Positions 57,561 to 64,000 of a DNA stretch of 64,000 bases are shown here, in pieces. The DNA is taken from the NCBI RefSeq assembly GCF_000204055.1, contig NW_006768770.1, positions 172,353-236,352 of the forward strand, given 5' to 3'. Within the stretch, counting starts at the first letter, position 1; the number at the start of each line of letters is the position of its first letter. Both the position numbers and the translations under genes were made by a program. Below the pieces are notes generated by a model that did not search any database, was not told where the DNA came from, and was given only the letters and a program-made list of their open reading frames with translations. The stretch comes from Melampsora larici-populina 98AG31 (lineage: Eukaryota; Basidiomycota; Pucciniomycetes; Pucciniales; Melampsoraceae).

Positions 57561-59679
57561 TCAATAAGATTTAGGTTCCAAAGGTTTGAAGATAAGTTTA
57601 GGAAACTTGGTGTGTTGTTCAACTCCAACAAGAACAGGTTCAACTAAATCAATCTTGGGTGAGATAATCGAATCTGAGAATTTAATCTCGAAAGAATGAA
57701 GTATTCTTGAAATTGTACATAAGATCAAATTCATGGCAAATTCTGATCCCGGACAAGAACGTCTAAAAAATCAAATCAAAAGGATGAAAATGTGAACTTG
57801 GAAAAAAACAACGACAGATTGAATAATAATCAAACTAACCTTCCTGCTCCAAAGCTAGCATGCCCATACTTTGGCCAATACGAATTCACTTTCTTTTCGC
57901 TTTCAAGAAACCGATAAGGATTGAATGCATTTGGATCTCTGAATACTCTTGAATCTCTATTAATCCCATAATAGTTAACAAATAAAACTTGTCCTTCATG
58001 GATCGTTTGACCATTGCTCATAACATGGTCTTGTTCAGCTACGCGTGAAACTTTCAGAGTTTTCATAGAAGTAAAGATAATTAGCTTGAGAGTTTAGCCA
58101 CAAAAATCTGAATAGTAAGGGATCGCTTACGGATTGGAAAAACAGGAAACATCCTGATGACCTCTTCGATAAATGCTCGAAGTAAAGGAAGCTCACGCAA
58201 GGCGCTTTGCTCACTTGAAGGTATCTGATCTGCTCCGACGATTTTAGAAATTTCATTTCTTAATTGGTCTTGATAATCTAGATGGACAGCTAAACAACCT
58301 AAAGTACTATGAATTGTGTTCATAGTAGTTGACATCGCTGCTGCAACTGTTGTACCAGCTAAACCTGAATTATGAAAGTCACATAGTCAATATCTGAATA
58401 TGCAGTTATAAATAAAGCTCGAATCTTCATCAACTTACATCCTTGTTGAAACTGGCTCATTCCTGAACCACCTGATTCAAACAAGCTTTTGATAACTGAG
58501 CTCTCGAGTGAATCTGGTCCTTCAACTTCGTATTGAGTTTTTGCAAGTTGAAACAAAGTTTCATAAGCTTCAAGTAACTTTGAAGAAGTCTTTCTAGCCT
58601 GTTTCCTGATCCTTTCAGTACGCTTCCATAGAAGTTTAACAAGGAATGGAAATGCTATTGTAGGCTCTTCAAAAAACTGTTTATCAATCCAAAGTAATTT
58701 ATCAATTTCAGATCACTCAGGGAATATGATGAGACTTCTTTTAGGGAGGGTGAAGAAATACAACCAGAAAGAGGAAAAATCTCACTGACCTGTAACATAT
58801 TAAACGTCTCATCTGCACATTCAAGAATTGATCGAGCTTCAGGTGGAATCTTATCGAAATCGACCACTGGGAATCCATACGAGATATTGATAGCACAAAC
58901 AGCTGCAGCTTCAAGTAATATGTGCCTTATGTCAATTGGCTCAAGACTGGCTTCATGATATAATTTAGAGGTAATCAACCGAGAAGAGCGATCGATACAA
59001 TTCCCCAATCCAGAGTTTATAGATGCCTTTGTGCTACTCAGGATGAGTGTGCGCTGTGACAAGACGTGTGGGGTAGTGTTCATCACTGGCGTCTGTCAAA
59101 ATTTGGAAAGGAGTGTATATATCAGAAAACAAGATATAATATGATACAAAAAGAAGATAATCTGATAGAAGTGTGTTCATGGGCATGAAATGAAAGCTCA
59201 AACAAAATATTCATCCAAACGTAATTCTGGATGGAAGAAAAATGGATTTGCTCTACCGGTAAAAGCATAACCATGATCGATGAAAAGTTCCTTTGCAAGA
59301 TCGTGACCTGAAACGACAAGGGACGGGTTTGAAGTACCAAGTTTGAGACTGAAAATTGAACTTTTGAAGAAGAAAAAATTAACAATGCAACATGAGCTTT
59401 TCCTATGCAACTGAAAAAACCCAAGAGATAAAGGACACACCCATATTGATGACTCCAATCCAAACATTGTTGAGGAAAATGTTTAGATTTGATGAATGGA
59501 ATTGAACCCAGAATGGGTACACGAGGTGGAGAAGCCCAAGACGAAGAAGAGGAAAATTTTGAAATTGATCCAAGGAGAAAGATGAAAAATGGTACAACAA
59601 GAAAGTAAAATAATAGTATATCTGATAAGCCTAATGTAGGTGGTAGAGTTGAGAAGTTGGCTAATGGGGAGATCGACAT
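57561..59679 (-). CDS. Cytochrome P450 monooxygenase
   Basis: This is a haem-thiolate oxygenase of the endoplasmic reticulum. Seven exons (59679-59441, 59348-59204, 59092-58790, 58676-58439, 58364-58131, 58050-57840, 57762-57561) join to 523 residues. The N-terminus has a membrane anchor (ILLFYFLVVPFFIFLLG) and a proline hinge (SPPRVPILGSIPF). Other marks are the I-helix region (LAGTTVAAAMSTT), the ExxR motif in EEVIRMFP, DPNAFNPYRFL, and the haem loop FGAGRRSCPGSEFA with the ligand Cys at 460, split by the last intron. It resembles fungal CYP64/OrdA-like O-methylsterigmatocystin-type P450s in overall layout; the subfamily is a guess. All key residues are present, so it should be active. Substrate is unknown. 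Confidence 0.88.
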
Positions 59680-60654
59680 GCTGGTGTGTATCTATGTAAA
59701 CTTTTGTGATGTACAAAATGAGATATAGGGAGGAGGGGAGAAAGTCTCGTTTTCGTCTCTTCTTAAGTTGAAGAAGCCCAGCAAATAAACGATACAAATG
59801 AGGTTTACCGTTTTCTTCTTGAAGCCCAACAAGTTACGTAAATTGATGTTCATTAAACAACCAACTCCCTCGCTGCTCTCCCACTAGTTAAGGGGTTCAA
59901 TATGTGCGATGAACTCATGAGTTCATTGAATTCCCGACATTCAAACGCATTTATCTGCTACATTTGGTACTATGTATTTGGTAGGGATCAGAAAATAGTC
60001 CCGTATCAATTGTGCTTAAATTCCTTTGAATGGAGTATGTAAGAGGGAGTACAAGAGTAATCACTCATATCAGGAATACAACGCGAGACAACGCATCGAT
60101 AAAGTATATCGTATGTATCACTTCGAATTGATCCGAATCACTTGTCGCCCACTTGATCATCAATCTCGAATCCATAGAATTGAAAGAAATATGTAGTGCC
60201 GGTCAACCTCGCATGAACTTGTTGATACTACAGAAGCGGCGGAGCGTTACGGCTAAATTGGTGGCAAATGCTCTTCAACGTAGTCGGTCTACAAATTATA
60301 TAGATACCATACTTACATGAAGCATACTGTTATTCTTCTTACTTCTAAATTCATGTTGCAATTATTATGAGAGCAACAGCCTGAATTGCGGTCTCCTGAA
60401 TTGCGGTCTCCTGAATTGCGCACCGTGGAATTGCGAATGCGTATTCGAGTTCATCAGATGATGTGTGGCACATGTATGGACTCTACTGGTTGAGTCGAGA
60501 CCCTGCTTGTCCCGCAATAAAAACGAGCCAGAACACGGATGACACCAATCCAATTTGGTGTTGTATCTCAACAGCAAACATAAGCTCAACCTCCGGAAGG
60601 GTACCCTTTTCATGCCGGGATTTTGATACAAGGCGTACGTGATGATGGATGAGG
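59680..60654. other. 5' flank of P450 and spacer
   Basis: No supported gene. It contains the short tandem repeat listed at 60381-60425. Confidence 0.5.
60381..60425. repeat. 15-base tandem repeat, three units
   Basis: CTGAATTGCGGTCTC occurs twice in tandem, followed by a third partial unit CTGAATTGCG; a diverged GGAATTGCG follows. Confidence 0.8.
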
Positions 60655-60843
60655 CACATCTTTGACTCTGGGAAAAGATATGTTCATTTGATAGAGGTGT
60701 GAATACGCAGTTCCTCTGTTCTCCATGGTTGAAAGTGCTCCAAGCATCTTCGCCAGGAAATCCATGCCGTTCTCTTCAACTGCAATCTCATGTATTGGGA
60801 AGTTACAGCTGTTGTGAGAATCATCGGTAAGTTTCAAGGTCAT
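60655..60843 (-). pseudogene. SPF4: solo fragment of an SPF third exon
   Basis: The minus strand reads VEENGMDFLAKMLGALSTMENRG, then AYSHLYQM-FPRVK. This matches SPF3 residues encoded at about 53010-53170 (EEDGVDFLAKKFIALSTM, YSHLYHM, FPRVKEI). DNA similarity extends to about 60838. No signal peptide, other exons or downstream module is present, so it is a relic in the opposite orientation to the other members. Confidence 0.75.
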
Positions 60844-61504
60844 GTGTGTCGCCGAGATTTAACCTGAGGTTTAATCTCAGGTCCAAAACCACTTTTTCTC
60901 GATTTCTCAAGCCTAAACTTTAATTAGGTTCCACTAACTGTATTGGTTGTATCTGACATTACAGCCTGTGAAACCTCCGGATCCGTTCAACAAAGCCTCA
61001 CCGGATCCGGGTTTCTTGTAAGTGGTGAACCATCATAAGGTTCACGCGACGCGCCTGTTTACTTATTTCTTTCCTTATATATTATATCACTACGCCATAT
61101 GACTAATATACCATGGAGTTTACAAAAGTCTTTGGCTTTGAAAAATTCAAATCATTTTCTGAACTCTTGTGATCAGAAAACAAACATCAGCGTGCTATGG
61201 TATGTTCAATGACAAGCCATGCAGTCAATAGGACATAGATGCTGGGCAACTGGTACCGGATGTAACAGGCTTACATAAGTTACCTTGACAAATTGATATA
61301 GTGGCTCTCACTAGCAGGTGGTGCAACCACATTTTTTTACTCTTACACTTTCCTTTATATGCATGTACTTCTCATTTCTAGAGATGCTGAGATCTTGATG
61401 AATGGTTCATCTTACATTGGGTCAAGCCAAATCCATTCCAAAGTGTTGATCAAGTTCATAAACAGAAAAAATGAGATAGCTTGAATTCAGAAGAGTATAT
61501 ACAA
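60844..61504. other. 3' flank of the Tnp2-like transposase
   Basis: This contains short palindromes (GTGAACC-ATCATAA-GGTTCAC near 61025 and GATTTAACCTGAGGTTTAATC near 60856). They could belong to the terminal region of the transposon. No end could be fixed. Confidence 0.4.
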
Positions 61505-64000
61505 TCAGTGTTTTAAGATAATCAAGCCTATCGTAGATACATTCACATTCTGATTAATCTCCCCCGGTTTGAACATGATCCATACACACTGTGCAATCAC
61601 CTCATTTAGCTTGATTAATTTCTGCTCGGTAGGACTCCATAATCTCAATGCAGATTGTACTTCTGACTGGTCAGTTAAGTCAAAAGGATTATGATGTGTG
61701 GTTGGTAAATGGGGAAAGCATTGTACATGGAGCCATATATCAGTAGAAACACCAGATTGTAGAGAAGTCCTACTATGCAAAAATATTGAATATACTCGAG
61801 CAAAGCAATCAGAACCTTTTGAGTCCTTGAAATAGACACAGCAATTATCTGGATTTTGAGTGAAAGTAGAAATCAATCCGTCGGTGTGTTCGACCTGTTT
61901 ATAGAATTGAGCACGAGCGGCTACAGGAGAGTAACCTATTGAGTCACTCTTGCTCAGTAAGGCCCAATCATCTGGGCGACGCCATACGCATGATTCTTTC
62001 TTTGTGGTGTTCAGATAATCGACGAGTAGGTTGAGGACATCATTTGAAAGAGGGGAAAGCTTCGAGTTGGATGGTCGACGTGGCCTTCGCAAGGGTGGGT
62101 TATATAGGGCTTGAAGTCGTGAAGTATATGGTTTTAGTGTCTCAGGCAGTTTATCATCTTTGATCAAAGCCAAAAGGTTTGCTGCACGGCAAAATTTATT
62201 CAGAAACGTTATTTCAAGCTCAGCTGTTAAATATGTAGAGACCAAGTGGTCAGTGAAGTTCAATTATGAAAAAAGAACAACGATTTCAAGCCTTGCTTAC
62301 TTATATGATTGTTGTGTTCTGCCTTGAGGATCTTTCCCATTAACCGCTCATAGGGAAATGACCACCACGCACGTACTGGTCCGAATTTTTCAAGACAATC
62401 GGCAAGGTGGACAGAAATGTGATGGTTGGGAGCAAGCTTGCAGTGCTGAAAAAGTAAAACAGAACCTTCCAGATATTTTCGAATGTGATAACGGTAACGT
62501 TCGATGTGAGTAGAGTTGATTACACGTTTGAGTCCTAAGTTCACAACTGAGACTAAGTGGATGAAATTCTTGAGGAGTGAGGTTTTGATATGATCTTTGC
62601 CTGACCACATCGGGATTAAAACCAATGGAAGCTGCAAGGTGATCAAGCTTCTCCATTTGTCCGCTTTCAGCTTCCCAAATGATGCTTTGCCTAAAACAGG
62701 AATGGGACGTTTGATCCAAGTTGGCGTATGAATCTTTGGAAGTATTGAGTTGATGTGACGAAGGACTTCAGCATCAAAGATGATCTCTTCAAGGGGTGGA
62801 GGATTCCATTCTCCCTTCCATCCAGCATCATCAAAGGGATTGAAGTCCTGATTGCTCGATGAGGTATCATTTGAAAACTCGATATCGTTAAGATTTTGAT
62901 CCAGTCCTTTGGGGTCTCTTTCAGAATCGAGTGCGGGTGGATTGGGCCAATCGGGTAAAGGTTCTGAATGCTCCGCAACGAGCTTCAGAAGCTCGACAGT
63001 ACTAATTGGTGGTAACTTCTCTTCGTCATTTTGAAGATCCTTCATTGCCCAAAAACGTCGAACATGCCAAGAAGATAGACCTAGAAGTAAGTTGTGCATT
63101 GAATCTACAACGTGATAATCGATGATGTTCCAATAATCTAATTCAATAAGCACTGAGTAGCGCACTCCGTGTGTTTTGAATATCTTCTTGCGCTCCTTAA
63201 CTGTCTTAGCATCACGGGCCTCACATGCCCATTTGTGATGTTGACACCACGTACGAGGTTCCCACAAATCTTGATCGAAGTTGTTGATTTCGCTTTTCTT
63301 GAGGAGACAGAAAGAACAAAAAAAAGTCGCAGTAGCGCTGGGGAATCCAAGGCAGCGACGAAGAGATGGAATATCTGCAACAAAAACCAACAATGCTGCT
63401 CTGATAAGACGGCCATCCTGGTACTCGTGAGTTTGAGAGATGAGTAATCCTGTTGACCATAAGACCTGAAGTTCGGTGACAAGCGGTCGTAAGATCCAAT
63501 TCATTTGCTCGAGGGAGGGTTCGCGAGGTCCGGGAGCGATCCCCACTACAAAGACGTTCTCGGGTTGATGTCGAAGATTGGGAGGGAGACTTAGACAAAC
63601 AAGAATTACAAATGTGATGGAAGTGTGATGCCCACTTTGTTTATTACCAAAGGGGTTAATTGCATCCACAAAAAGAGCAAAGCTTAAGTTACTGCTATTA
63701 CTGGTAAACTGGCTCCCATCTGGACCACAAAACTCCTTCCATAGTCGAGACTGATAGATATCGTGAATATTGGTGGTTGAATCAAATGGTTTTGAGGATT
63801 CTGATGCTGAAACCTCTAGCGCTTTTTCAATTTCAGGTCGAGAGAGGAGACGTGAAATCCAATCCGAGAGGCTCTGAAATGCATAACGGCGAGCAGGCTT
63901 CTGTACACCACGTACATATTTGAATAGAGGCTCTCCACATATTGAATCTGAGAATTCTGGCTCATTGTCTTCTGATGGAGGAGAACAGGTATTTTTGTTT
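61505..64000 (-). CDS. Tnp2/Plavaka-type (CMC superfamily) transposase, N-terminus beyond window
   Basis: This transposase would move a large CACTA-like/Plavaka element. The frame is open from the right edge to a donor after 62301, then continues in exon 62223-61505. The junction is in phase, giving about 800 residues in the window. The sequence shows the Tnp2-type core: LFVDAINPFGNKQSG, PPNLRHQPENVFVVGIAPGPREPS, LVFVADIPSLRRCLGFPSATATFFCSFC, then YWNIIDYHVVDSMHNLLLGL. The C-terminal part holds HISVHLADCLEKFGPVRAWWSFPYERLMGKI and TELEITFLNKFCRAANLL. The usual N-terminal zinc-finger region must lie past base 64000. No internal stop is seen. Target duplication and terminal repeats cannot be assessed because the right end is missing. 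Confidence 0.85.

Overview
The window reads as nuclear DNA of a basidiomycete fungus, most likely a rust (Pucciniales). The evidence is: AT-rich sequence; genes split into many exons by introns of about 50-120 bases; several transposon superfamilies and very many small inverted-repeat elements; a GH131 glucanase pair; and several small secreted proteins with no recognisable domain. Taxon is an inference. Gene models were built by hand by joining reading frames at GT/AG sites and checking phase. Most closed exactly in frame.

Layout. 1-3.4 kb is the 3' part of a hAT transposon. 3.4-7.5 kb is gene-free and packed with fold-back/MITE-like elements, one nested in another. 7.6-13.1 kb is a complete-looking PIF/Harbinger transposon with an intact transposase and a convergent accessory gene. 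15.3-19.4 kb is a 17-exon chitin synthase. 21.2-23.0 kb holds two small, basic, secreted proteins on opposite strands. 24.2-28.4 kb is a tandem pair of secreted GH131-type glucanases sharing a 4-base microexon. 30.2-32.8 kb is an aldehyde dehydrogenase. 38.6-39.6 kb is a nuclear-looking hypothetical protein, and 40.7-44.7 kb a 1222-residue coiled-coil protein. 54.6-57.1 kb is a flavin monooxygenase, convergent with a cytochrome P450 (57.6-59.7 kb). 61.5 kb to the right edge is a Tnp2/Plavaka-type (CMC superfamily) transposase.

The most interesting part is a dispersed family of secreted proteins, called SPF here, that I do not recognise: SPF1 (33.9-34.5 kb), SPF2 (46.9-49.3 kb), SPF3 (52.1-53.7 kb) and a fragment SPF4 (60.6-60.8 kb). 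SPF3 is intact (470 residues). SPF1 is a short form joining the signal peptide to the C-terminal module. SPF2 has been hit twice by transposons. A 680-base hAT MITE with a 7-base target duplication breaks its third exon. A truncated 184-base MITE at its start is flanked by a perfect 31-base direct repeat that carries the start codon. SPF4 is a solo piece of one exon. The hAT element at the left edge has the same terminal repeat as the MITE inside SPF2, so the window may hold both a mobilising family and its damage. This looks like birth and death of an effector-like family driven by transposons.

The chitin synthase and GH131 enzymes point to wall building and glucan remodelling. The ALDH, FMO and P450 are oxidative enzymes with no visible common pathway.
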